From Streptomyces sparsogenes (GTDB lineage: Bacteria; Actinomycetota; Actinomycetes; Streptomycetales; Streptomycetaceae), in contig NZ_MAXF01000060.1 in assembly GCF_001704635.1 (NCBI RefSeq), positions 1 through 64,000 on the forward strand: a stretch of DNA of 64,000 bases, written 5' to 3'. Shown here in pieces: positions 39,571 through 47,486 of the stretch. Under the pieces are notes generated by a model. It did no database searches and was not told the origin of the DNA. It saw only the letters and a program-made list of their open reading frames with translations. How positions within the stretch are numbered: position 1 is the first letter of the stretch; each line of letters begins with the position of its first letter. The position numbers and the translations under genes are program-made.

Positions 39571-41118
39571 TCAACTGTCACCCTTGCGCTGTCCCAGGGT
39601 GACCTGGGTGGTGGACTGCTTGCCGTCACGCTTGTAGGTGATGGTGACCTTGTCGCCCGGCTTGTGGGTCCAGATCTCGCTGATCAGGGTGGGGCCGCTG
39701 TCGATGACGGTGTCGTTCAGCTTGACGATGACGTCGCCGGACTTGAGGCCTGCCTTGTCGGCGGGGCCGCCGGGGACGACTGCCGGGGTGCCGCCGGCGC
39801 CGTTGGCGGCGATGGTGGCGCCGTTGCCGGTGTCCTTCATGTTGACCGTGGCCTCGATGACGGGGTAGACGGGCTCGCCGGTCTTGATCAGCTGCTGGGC
39901 GACGTTCTTGGCCTGGTTGATGGGGATGGCGAAGCCGAGGCCGATGCTGCCGGACTGCTGGGTTTCGCCGCCGAGGCCGCCACCGTTGCCGGCGGACTGG
40001 ATGGCGGAGTTGATGCCGATGACGCCGCCGTCGGCGTTCAGCAGGGGGCCGCCGGAGTTGCCGGGGTTGATGGAGGCGTCGGTCTGCAGGGCGCTCATGT
40101 AGGAGGCGTTGCCACCGCCGCCGTCGCTGGAGGCGACCGGGCGGTTCTTGGCGCTGACGATGCCGGTGGTGACGGTGCCGGAGAGGCCGAAGGGGGCGCC
40201 GATGGCGACGGTGGCGTCGCCGACGGAGACCTTGTCCGAGTCGCCGAGCGGGAGGGGGGTGAGCTTGGCGTCGGAGGCGTTCTTCAGCTTGATGACGGCG
40301 ACGTCGTAGCCCTGGGCGCGGCCGACGACCTCGGCGGTGTACCGCTTGCCGTTGGAGAAGGTGGCGGTGAGCTTGCCGTTGTCGGCGGCGGAGGCGACGA
40401 CGTGGTTGTTGGTGAGGATGTGGCCCTGCTTGTCGTAGACGAAGCCGGTGCCGGTGCCGCCCTCGCCGTTGCTGCCCTCGGCCTCGATGGTGACCACGCT
40501 CGGCAGGGCCTTGCCCGCGATGTCGGACACGGAGCCGGGGGCGCGGCTCTCCGACTTCGGGTTGCCCAGGGCGGAGATGGTGGTCGAGTCGCCGCCGGCC
40601 TCGCGGTCGGCGGCCCAGTAGCCGATGCCGCCGCCGATGCCGCCGGCGACGAGGACGGCGGCCAGGAGGGCGGCGACGAGGCCACCGGTGCGCTTGCGCG
40701 CCGGTGGGTCGGACGGCGGGAGGGGGACTCCGGTCCCCCACGGCCCGCCAGCGGCGCCCGGCGTGCCCTCGTGGGCGTCGGCGTGCGAGGCGGCCTGGGA
40801 GGCGTCGTGCGGCCGGCCGTCGGCTTCGGACCACCACGCGCCCGACCGGGCGGGGTCCGCTCCGGGGGCCGGGGGCGTCGCGGGCGGCGGGCCGGCCTGG
40901 GCGGGGGTGGGCGCGGCGGGCTCCGGGAGGCCGGACCCCGCGGCCGGCTCCCCCGGCGGGCCTATGGGAGCCTGCGGGGCGGCCGGGGCCGTGCCCACCG
41001 CCGGCTTGAAGTCGGGCGCCGGGGGCACCGCGGGGGCGGGGTCGGGGTGCGGCGCCGGAGGGGCCGGACGCGACCCGGCCTCAGGCGGAACGGCAGCGCC
41101 CTCGTTCTCGGTGCTCAC
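39571..41118 (-). CDS. HtrA/DegP-like membrane-anchored serine protease
   Basis: A 515-aa extracytoplasmic quality-control protease. Long Pro/Ala cytoplasmic N-terminus (1-145), single TM helix (about 148-170, GGLVAALLAAVLVAGGIGGG), trypsin-like domain with catalytic triad His in ILTNNHVVA, Asp in GYDVAVIKL and Ser in INPGNSGGPLL, then one PDZ domain (VPGGPADKAGLKSGDVIVKL). Typical length and order for Streptomyces HtrA proteins. GTG 41118 follows GAGGAGAGAG; the open frame upstream is not conserved. Monocistronic, ending 50 bp from tRNA-Ser. Confidence 0.93.
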   Translation of the reverse strand: MSTENEGAAVPPEAGSRPAPPAPHPDPAPAVPPAPDFKPAVGTAPAAPQAPIGPPGEPAAGSGLPEPAAPTPAQAGPPPATPPAPGADPARSGAWWSEADGRPHDASQAASHADAHEGTPGAAGGPWGTGVPLPPSDPPARKRTGGLVAALLAAVLVAGGIGGGIGYWAADREAGGDSTTISALGNPKSESRAPGSVSDIAGKALPSVVTIEAEGSNGEGGTGTGFVYDKQGHILTNNHVVASAADNGKLTATFSNGKRYTAEVVGRAQGYDVAVIKLKNASDAKLTPLPLGDSDKVSVGDATVAIGAPFGLSGTVTTGIVSAKNRPVASSDGGGGNASYMSALQTDASINPGNSGGPLLNADGGVIGINSAIQSAGNGGGLGGETQQSGSIGLGFAIPINQAKNVAQQLIKTGEPVYPVIEATVNMKDTGNGATIAANGAGGTPAVVPGGPADKAGLKSGDVIVKLNDTVIDSGPTLISEIWTHKPGDKVTITYKRDGKQSTTQVTLGQRKGDS

Positions 41119-41333
41119 AGCTCTCTCCTCATGTGCACGACAGTTTCTTCGACGGCCTACGTTCACGCATGTCCGACGTAAGCTTTTCCCACCAGGCGTC
41201 AGACCGCTGTAAGGAGCGGCGACCCTGTGGGCTACCACCCTTTATCCCGGACAAAGCGGACCGCCGCCAATCCGCGCGGTGGCGGGCCGGACCTCCCGCG
41301 ACGCGCCGCGCCGGGCGGTGGCACCATAACGCG

Positions 41334-42167
41334 GTGACCTATGCGCGCCCGGACCGGGACTTCCGCCCCGGTCCGCCCACCCCCTCCGTCGTGGCCCACC
41401 GCGGCGCCTCCGAGGACGCCCCCGAGCACACCCTGGCCGCGTACCGCCGAGCCATCGAGGACGGCGCCGACGCGCTCGAATGCGACATCCGGATGACCGC
41501 GGACGGCCACCTGGTCTGCGTCCACGACCGCCGCGTCAACCGCACCTCCAACGGCCGGGGCGCCGTCTCCGCGCTCGAGCTGGCCGATCTCGCCGCCCTC
41601 GACTTCGGCTCCTGGAAGGGACAGGCGAACGACAAGGAGGCGCCGGACCGGGACAGCCGCGACAACACCGCGGTCCTCACCCTGGAACGCCTCCTGGAGC
41701 TCGTCGCCGACGCCGGCCGCCGGGTCGAGCTGGCCATCGAGACCAAGCACCCGACCCGGTGGGCCGGCCAGGTCGAAGAGCGGCTGCTCGGCCTGCTCCG
41801 CCGCTACGGTCTCGACTCCCCGCCACCCGGCGAGCCCTCGCCCGTGCGCGTGATGAGCTTCTCGGCGCGCTCCCTGTACCGGGTGCGCGCCGCGGCGCCC
41901 GCGGTCCCCACCGTCTATCTGATGCAGTTCCTGCTGCCGCGCCACCGGGACGGCGCGCTCCCGCGCGGGGTGCGCATCGCGGGGCCGAGCATCCGGATCG
42001 TACGGAACCATCCCGATTATGTGGCGCGTCTGCACCGTGCGGGGCACCGAGTGCACGTATGGACCGTGGACGACCCGGCCGACGTCGAACTGTGCGCCCA
42101 CCTGGGAGTGGACGCCGTGATTACGAACCGCCCCAAACAGGTACTGTCGCAACTCGGACGCTCATAA
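41334..42167 (+). CDS. Glycerophosphodiester phosphodiesterase
   Basis: A 277-aa GDPD TIM-barrel enzyme that hydrolyses glycerophosphodiesters to glycerol-3-phosphate and an alcohol. Motifs: VVAHRGASEDAPEHTLAAY (catalytic His, metal Glu), DALECDIRMTADGHLVCVHD (Glu-x-Asp and second catalytic His), ELAIETKHP, VWTVDDPADVE, GVDAVITNRP. No signal peptide with GTG 41334, so cytoplasmic; the frame upstream to 41133 is read-through of the divergent promoter region. Divergent from htrA. Confidence 0.92.
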   Translation: MTYARPDRDFRPGPPTPSVVAHRGASEDAPEHTLAAYRRAIEDGADALECDIRMTADGHLVCVHDRRVNRTSNGRGAVSALELADLAALDFGSWKGQANDKEAPDRDSRDNTAVLTLERLLELVADAGRRVELAIETKHPTRWAGQVEERLLGLLRRYGLDSPPPGEPSPVRVMSFSARSLYRVRAAAPAVPTVYLMQFLLPRHRDGALPRGVRIAGPSIRIVRNHPDYVARLHRAGHRVHVWTVDDPADVELCAHLGVDAVITNRPKQVLSQLGRS

Positions 42168-42307
42168 TGGGCATTACAAGGCGTACACCGGCGCGTTCGG
42201 TACGTATTCGATCGTGACGAGTGCGTCACCAGATGCCACATGGCCTGTTTCTGCTCAAGCCCGGCGGGGCATCCATCCCGTGGCGTGGGGCTAAGGAGGT
42301 CTCGGGG

Positions 42308-42829
42308 GTGGCGTTGGTGGTGGCACGGCAGGTGCCGACGTCTTCGACCATGGCCGTACCCCATGGTCCTGCGGGCGTAGGTGCGGCACGGCACCGGATG
42401 CGTGGCGATTTGGGCAGGACTGGGGTATCGGATTCGGTCATAGACGATGCGGTACTGATCCTTTCGGAACTGCTCAGCAATGCCTGGCGGCACGGTCGTC
42501 CACTGCGCTCCGACCATGGCGACGTGGCCGTACGGGCGGCGTGGCGCATCGACGAGTACGGACGGCTGATCGTCGAGGTGACCGACGGCGGAGGCCCGAC
42601 AAGACCGATTCCGGCCAATCCCTCCATCACCGCGCGCGGCGGCCGCGGGCTCAACATCATCACGTCGCTCGCCGAGGACTGGGGGGTGCGGGACGGCAGC
42701 GGGGAAGTGACGGTATGGGCCTCGCTCCCCGCCCAGGACGAGTTCGGCGACCGCATCGCCCTCCTCCCCGGGCTCGGCCCCGACCTCGACGCCGGCCTGG
42801 GCTTCGCCGATCTGGACGAGCTCGCCTAG
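42308..42829 (+). CDS. Anti-sigma-factor-type ATPase (HATPase_c_2)
   Basis: A 173-aa RsbW/SpoIIAB-like ATP-binding protein. N box LILSELLSNAWRHG, G1 box VEVTDGGGPTRP, G2 region GGRGLNIITSLAEDWG. Streptomyces has many of these single-domain kinases acting on STAS anti-anti-sigma proteins; no partner is adjacent. GTG 42308 has a perfect AAGGAGGT seven bases upstream, so the longer frame from 42221 is rejected. Probably transcribed with or after the phosphodiesterase gene. Confidence 0.88.
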   Translation: MALVVARQVPTSSTMAVPHGPAGVGAARHRMRGDLGRTGVSDSVIDDAVLILSELLSNAWRHGRPLRSDHGDVAVRAAWRIDEYGRLIVEVTDGGGPTRPIPANPSITARGGRGLNIITSLAEDWGVRDGSGEVTVWASLPAQDEFGDRIALLPGLGPDLDAGLGFADLDELA

Positions 42830-42997
42830 GGCACACTCCCGGCGTCGCCGCCCGGGTTCGCCGACTGAGTTCGGCCAAAGGGCTAGGCTCCCGCCCGTAC
42901 CAGTCGTACGGGCCGTGCGGAGCGACCGCGGCCGTACGAGAAGCATCGCGGCCGTACGAGGAAGCCACGCGCCGCACGATCGGGAGACTGCCACGCC

Positions 42998-43966
42998 ATG
43001 GGCAAGAAGCGCCGCCCCCAGACGACGAAGGCCGGACCGCGGGTCACGAGCGCGGAGATCCCCGTGGTGGGGGCGCGGGAGCCCTGCCCGTGCGGCTCGG
43101 GCCGCCGCTACAAGGCCTGCCACGGCCGTCAGGCCGCGCACGCGGTCACCGAACTGGTGCAGCGCCCCTTCGAGGGGCTGCCCGGCGAGTGCGACTGGGT
43201 CGCCCTGCGTGAGCTCGTGCCCGCCGCGACCGTCGAGCTGAAGCTCGCCGAGGGCCTGCCCGAGGACGTCCCGTCCGTCACCCTCGCCACCGTGCTGCCC
43301 ATGGCCTGGCCGGCGCTGCGCCGCGACAACGGCGCCGTGCTGCTCGGCCTGCAGAACGACACCCCCTCCGGCGACATCAGCCGCGACCTGGCCGACACCC
43401 TGCGGCGCGCCCTGACCGCCGAGCCGGGGACGCCGGTCGCCGCCGAACGGGTCTCCGGAGAGGGTCCGCGGCTGCAGGATCTGCTCGATCCGAAGGGCGG
43501 TTTTTCGCCGACCCTGCACGAGGGTTTCGAGTTCTGGCTCGAGGACGCCGCGAGCGCCACGGGTGAGGTCGCCGCATCCCTCGAACGGGCGAACGCCGCC
43601 GCCATTCCGACCGCCCGGCTCACCAGCGTCGAGGCCGCCTACTGGTGCCGCACCCCGGAGAAGAACCACCTGCGCTGGGTGATGTCCCACCCCGAGGAGA
43701 AGCTGCTCGACGCCCTCGCCCGGCTGCACGCCGCGGGCGCCTCCTCCCTCGGCGAAGACACCCGGCTGGTCGGCTCCTTCCGGGCCCACGGGCTCACCGT
43801 GCCGGTGTGGGACCTGCCCGGCACGATGGGCGCGGAGGAGACGGAGAAGCCCGCCGAGGCGTTCGCGGAGCGGCTGGCCGAGGCGCTGGCCTCCGACGCC
43901 CCGCTGACCGCCGAGCAGCGGCGGGCGCGCGGCGGACTCACCAACCGTCAGGTGACGCTGAGCTGA
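42998..43966 (+). CDS. DUF5926 / SEC-C motif protein
   Basis: A 322-aa actinobacterial protein. Basic N-terminus (MGKKRRPQTTKAG), a SEC-C zinc motif REPCPCGSGRRYKACHG at about 28-44, then the DUF5926 domain to the end (for example LPMAWPALRRDNGAVLLG, TSVEAAYWCRTPEKNHLRWV). Conserved in Streptomyces, function unknown; SEC-C motifs bind zinc and often nucleic acid or ribosome-linked partners. ATG 42998. Confidence 0.87.
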   Translation: MGKKRRPQTTKAGPRVTSAEIPVVGAREPCPCGSGRRYKACHGRQAAHAVTELVQRPFEGLPGECDWVALRELVPAATVELKLAEGLPEDVPSVTLATVLPMAWPALRRDNGAVLLGLQNDTPSGDISRDLADTLRRALTAEPGTPVAAERVSGEGPRLQDLLDPKGGFSPTLHEGFEFWLEDAASATGEVAASLERANAAAIPTARLTSVEAAYWCRTPEKNHLRWVMSHPEEKLLDALARLHAAGASSLGEDTRLVGSFRAHGLTVPVWDLPGTMGAEETEKPAEAFAERLAEALASDAPLTAEQRRARGGLTNRQVTLS

Positions 43967-44574
43967 CGGTCATACCGGGCGCAAGCACGGGGAACCGTAC
44001 GCGTGACGCTGCTCACAACTCAGCGCTACGCCCTGCAATTACGCGTCCGGAAATCCGCGATCGAATTTGCGAACCGCCGATCTCTTGTTACGGTTTTAAA
44101 AGCCCGGTCGCTGGTGCATCCCCCGTCGCCAGCGACCGGGCGCTTCCATGTCCGGGATCCGGGGTCGCACCCGCCCCGGGCCCTCCCCGGCCCCACGGCG
44201 CCGCGCAGGGGCGCGCAACGGCCGCCGAGCCGCCGGGAGTTGCGTCCCGTACGCGCGGCCGGGGCAGCCGTCGGAACATCCGGAGCAGCCGCCGGGGCAG
44301 CCCGCTGGAGCGGATCGCCGAGTCGTCGCAACCGCAACGCGACCGCGATCACAGGCGCAGCCCTGGGCAGTATCGCGATCGCGTTGGCGGGCCGATCGGG
44401 AAGCCGCACGCGGCCGTCTCCGCGCCGCGCGCGGCGTCGGGGTGGTCCGGGGCCGGGGGAGGGCGCCCATGGCGCCGCTCGCCCCCTCTCCGGCGTTCTG
44501 AAGGTCCTCGGGCGCTCGGGGCCCGGGTCGGCAGGCGGGCCCGGGTCGGCAGGCGGGCCCGGCGGCAGGAAGCC
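43967..44574. other. Non-coding stretch with AT-rich island and strong hairpin
   Basis: No convincing gene. Contains an unusually AT-rich segment (about 44038-44101, including TTGTTACGGTTTTAAAA) followed directly by a 13-bp perfect hairpin (44102-44114 with 44129-44141). This looks like a short transcript with its terminator or an attenuator. After it the sequence is GC-rich with short tandem copies of GGGCCCGGGTCGGCAGGC (about 44518-44555). Confidence 0.5.
44102..44141. terminator. 13-bp hairpin after AT-rich island
   Basis: Perfect 13-bp stem, 14-nt loop, immediately after TTTTAAAA at 44094-44101. Terminator of the DUF5926 gene (135 bp downstream) or of a small RNA; read in reverse it has an A/T-rich tail. 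Confidence 0.65.
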
Positions 44575-44660
44575 GCCCCGGGTCAGTAGACGAGCCCCGG
44601 GAAGTCGGCCCGGGTCAGTAGGCGAGCCCCGGGAAGTCGCCCCGGGTCAGTAGGCGAGCC
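44575..44660. repeat. 32-bp tandem repeat at the 3' end of the primase-domain gene
   Basis: Two and a half copies with exact 32-bp period (anchor GGTCAGTA at 44581, 44613 and 44645). The copy at 44645-44660 includes the stop codon and last codons of the gene ending at 44647; the other two are downstream duplicates, each carrying an out-of-place stop. Confidence 0.85.
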
Positions 44661-45321
44661 GGCTGCCGCCGTCGGGCGCGCTGGTGCTCGCCTCGACCAG
44701 CGCCTCCAGCACCGTCGCGATCTCGGGCAGCCACGGGCGCCCGCCGCGCCGCAGCGGGGCCCGCTCCCAGCGCACCCCGCCCGCGCCGAGCTGCGAGGGC
44801 GGCAGCACCAGATAGCCGCCCTCGCCGTGGAACCGCAGTGAGCTGGGTACCCAGTCCTGGCGGTACAGCAGATCGCCCAGCTCTTCGAGGGAGTACGGGG
44901 CCACCAGCAGCGACCAGCGGGTGGGTGTGGCGATCACGGGGCCGAGGCGCACACCGAACCGCTCGATGGCGTCCAGGGCCCGCATCCCGGCGACCGCCGG
45001 CAGGCTCACCGCGCAGGGGCCGCGTCCTCCGGTGGCGAGGAGGACGGGCGCGGTCGGGCGGTTGGTCCACCACCAGCGCACCATGCGCGGGTCGGTGGTC
45101 GCGGCGAGGAGGACGGGGTCGAAGGGGTGGCCGCCGGGCACCGCGCAGTCCGGGTCCGGGCATCCGCAGGAGCGCGGCCGTCCGCCGCCGGGCGCGAGGC
45201 CCACGCCGGGGAGTACGGGCCACTGCCACTCGGTGGCGCAGGTGAGCGCCGCACGGAGCAGCGGCGATCGCGCACCGCGCCGCAGCGAGAACTTGCGTCG
45301 CCTTCCGAGGATCTCGCGCAT
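44647..45321 (-). CDS. Bifunctional DNA primase/polymerase-domain protein (Prim-Pol-like)
   Basis: A 224-aa protein of the Streptomyces 'bifunctional DNA primase/polymerase' class. N-terminal FSLRRGARSPLLRAALTCAT, then WQWPVLPGVGL, a cysteine pair region CGCPDPDC, WWWTNRPTAPVLLATGG, and a C-terminal half rich in beta segments. The catalytic acidic residues of true Prim-Pols are not obvious, so activity is uncertain. ATG 45321 follows AAAGGAA. The 3' end lies in a 32-bp tandem repeat, so the C-terminus GGSRLAY may vary between strains. Confidence 0.75.
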   Translation of the reverse strand: MREILGRRRKFSLRRGARSPLLRAALTCATEWQWPVLPGVGLAPGGGRPRSCGCPDPDCAVPGGHPFDPVLLAATTDPRMVRWWWTNRPTAPVLLATGGRGPCAVSLPAVAGMRALDAIERFGVRLGPVIATPTRWSLLVAPYSLEELGDLLYRQDWVPSSLRFHGEGGYLVLPPSQLGAGGVRWERAPLRRGGRPWLPEIATVLEALVEASTSAPDGGSRLAY

Positions 45322-45766
45322 GAGCGCTCGTTCCTTTCCGTTAACGCCGAGGGCTGTTCCGTCGCACTACATGGCACTTCACATGGCACTACGTGGAGCT
45401 GTCCGGCATTGTTCGGCCCGTCACACCACGTGGATCACAAGTCACTGCGCGTACAAGGCAGCGCATCACGCCGCAGGCCGAGCGTGGAACGTGGCGAGGG
45501 GTGGCGCGCGCATGGCGCTTGCCGTCTTCGGTGGTGCGTTCCCTCGCCACTCGGGGATGGGCGCCGGCCGTTGCCGTCTAGGACGCCAGGACCGGTCCGG
45601 GGGTTCCGGGGCGGCCCAACTGCCCCTGCCCTTCTCCGAATGTGTACCCGCCGCGGCGGAGACGACGCGCTGTCGAATGACGACAGTCGACCCTAAATCG
45701 GCAACGTAACGACCTCTTTTCGGCCAAGTTCAATTCCCCACAGACACCAACAAGACCACCGGGACA
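45322..45766. other. Intergenic region, no gene seen
   Basis: A 445-bp divergent gap between the primase-domain gene and the PP2C-like gene. Near-duplicate ATGGCACTTCAC/ATGGCACTACG words at 45370-45393; otherwise nothing recognisable. Presumably contains both promoters. Confidence 0.45.
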
Positions 45767-45893
45767 ATGCTGGACATCGCCTCTCGGGTGCGTGTACATC
45801 TGGAGACAGTAGCGGCACCGTAGCGGCGCAGCACGACAGGGGGTTTGCGATGCTCTTGAGCAAGCCGGGGACCGCGCGCCAAGGCAGCGGGCC
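45767..45893 (+). pseudogene. Frameshifted 5' end of the PP2C-like gene
   Basis: ATG 45767 opens MLDIASRVRVHLETV and then stops at 45821. From about 45823 a second frame reads AAQHD, and from about 45840 the frame of the downstream gene reads GVCDALEQAGDRAPRQRAMS straight into the gene starting at 45894. Together these rebuild the N-terminus I remember for Streptomyces homologues (MLDIPSRVRVHVETLLAAQN, then GVCDAFEQ). Two lesions explain it: a short insertion/duplication at GTAGCGGC (copies at 45809 and 45820) and one G missing from the G5 run at 45839-45843. Either a real double frameshift or sequencing error. Confidence 0.65.
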
Positions 45894-47426
45894 ATGAGCT
45901 CGCCCCACCTGCCGAAAGTGGCCGGAATCGATCCTTCACTCCCCGCCCCCACGCACACTTCCGACCCCGTCACCCCGCCTTCCGCCCCCGGCCCCGACCC
46001 CGGTCCCGCCATCCAGGACCATCTCGCCGGGTGGGTCTCGGATCTGACCACCCTGCACGAACTCACCGAGCGGCTCGCCCTTACGGGCACGCTGGAGGAC
46101 GCGCTGGACGAACTCCTGCGCGCCGGAGCGGGGCTGGTCGGCGCCCGGCGTGGGCTGGTCGCGCTGGAACCGGCCGACGGGCTGGGCCCGGTGACCACCG
46201 TCGGGCTGGGTCTCGGCCGCGCCGACCTCGGCCACATCGAGACGATCCCGCGCGGTTCCGCGTCCGCCGGCCATCTCCTGGACGGACTCCCGGAGCCGGA
46301 CGGGGAGCGGCGGTCCGGCGTCGCGCACCCCGACATCCCGGGCGAGCCCGAACTCGACCCGCGCCACCGCGAAGTCGCCGCCCGCCTCGGCTACTCCGCG
46401 AGCTACGCCATGGCGCTTGACCCGCCCACCGCCCCCGGCGGGACCGCGGGCACCACGGGCATCGCGGGCGCCGCCCGCCCCGCCGGGCGGCTCGGCGCGG
46501 CGGCGTGGTTGTACGACGAACCCGCCGAGCCCGCGGAGCGCCAGCGCCACCTGGTCGGCCTTTATTGCCGCTACGCCGCCGCGCACATCGCCCGGCTGGT
46601 GGAGCTCAGCCGCGCCCGGGCCACCGTCGCCACGGTCCAGGAGGAGCTGCTGCCCACGCGGCTGCCCCGGATCCCGGGCGTACGCCTCGCCGTGCGCCAC
46701 AGCGCCGCGCCACGCGGCGGCGGCGACTGGTACGACGCGCTGCCACTGCCCGACGGCGCGCTCGGCCTCTCGGTCGGCGCGGTGACCGGCTCCGGGGCCG
46801 GCGCGGTCGCCGCGATGGGCCGGCTGCGGGCGTCCCTGCGCGCGTACGCCGTGATGGAGGGCGAGGATCCGGTGGCCGTGCTCTCCGACCTGGAACTGCT
46901 GCTGCGGCTGACCGAGCCCGCCCGCTCCGCGACCGCTCTCTTCGCCTACTACGAGCCGCTGCCGCGCCGGATGGTGCTGGCCGGGGCGGGACACTGCCCG
47001 CCGTTGATCACCGGCGAGCGGCGCACCGAGTTCGTGGAGACCGCCCTGTCCGCGCCGCTGGGCATGCTCTCCTGCTGGGAAGCGCCCAGCGTGGAGTTCC
47101 AGCCGGGCCGAGGGGAAACGCTCCTCTTCTACAGCGACGGGCTGCTGCACCGTACGGGAGAGCCCATGGACCGGGCCTTCGCACGGCTGCACTCGGCCGC
47201 CGCGAGCGCCCCCAGGGCCGTACGGAACGATCCGGAAGGCTTCGCGGACCACCTGCTGCGCACGGTCCTCCCCGATGCCGCCTTCCTCGACGCGCACCGC
47301 GCCGACGCGCGCCGCGCCGACACGCGCCGCGCCGACGCGGCTCCCGCCGGGGGCGGGCGGGACGGGGGCGCGGGCTCGGATTACAGCACTGAGGACGTGG
47401 TCCTGCTCGTCGCCCACTTCGACTGA
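45894..47426 (+). CDS. PP2C/SpoIIE-like protein with GAF-type sensor, active site altered
   Basis: A 510-aa protein: helical start, GAF-like domain (about 45-210, TLHELTERLALTGTLEDALD ... LVGLYCRYAAAHIARLVELS), then a PP2C/SpoIIE domain (225-510). The usual first metal motif GGDWYD is present, but the second, normally GDVxGHG, reads GAVTGSG, losing Asp and His; the final acidic motif reads STEDVVLL. YSDGLL is intact. It may be a non-catalytic or metal-poor relative. ATG 45894 is the only intact start; upstream sequence suggests that ~40 N-terminal residues were lost by frameshift. The C-terminus has an ADARRADTRRADA repeat. Confidence 0.83.
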   Translation: MSSPHLPKVAGIDPSLPAPTHTSDPVTPPSAPGPDPGPAIQDHLAGWVSDLTTLHELTERLALTGTLEDALDELLRAGAGLVGARRGLVALEPADGLGPVTTVGLGLGRADLGHIETIPRGSASAGHLLDGLPEPDGERRSGVAHPDIPGEPELDPRHREVAARLGYSASYAMALDPPTAPGGTAGTTGIAGAARPAGRLGAAAWLYDEPAEPAERQRHLVGLYCRYAAAHIARLVELSRARATVATVQEELLPTRLPRIPGVRLAVRHSAAPRGGGDWYDALPLPDGALGLSVGAVTGSGAGAVAAMGRLRASLRAYAVMEGEDPVAVLSDLELLLRLTEPARSATALFAYYEPLPRRMVLAGAGHCPPLITGERRTEFVETALSAPLGMLSCWEAPSVEFQPGRGETLLFYSDGLLHRTGEPMDRAFARLHSAAASAPRAVRNDPEGFADHLLRTVLPDAAFLDAHRADARRADTRRADAAPAGGGRDGGAGSDYSTEDVVLLVAHFD

Positions 47427-47486
47427 CCGGACCGGCTGTCGTACCCCCCGCCTACCATGGACACGGTTCAGCGCGAGGAGGATGAC

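Noticed and set aside
42221..42307. Longer N-terminus for the ATPase gene at 42308
   Set aside because: The perfect AAGGAGGT seven bases before GTG 42308 decides the start; the upstream extension lacks a ribosome site.
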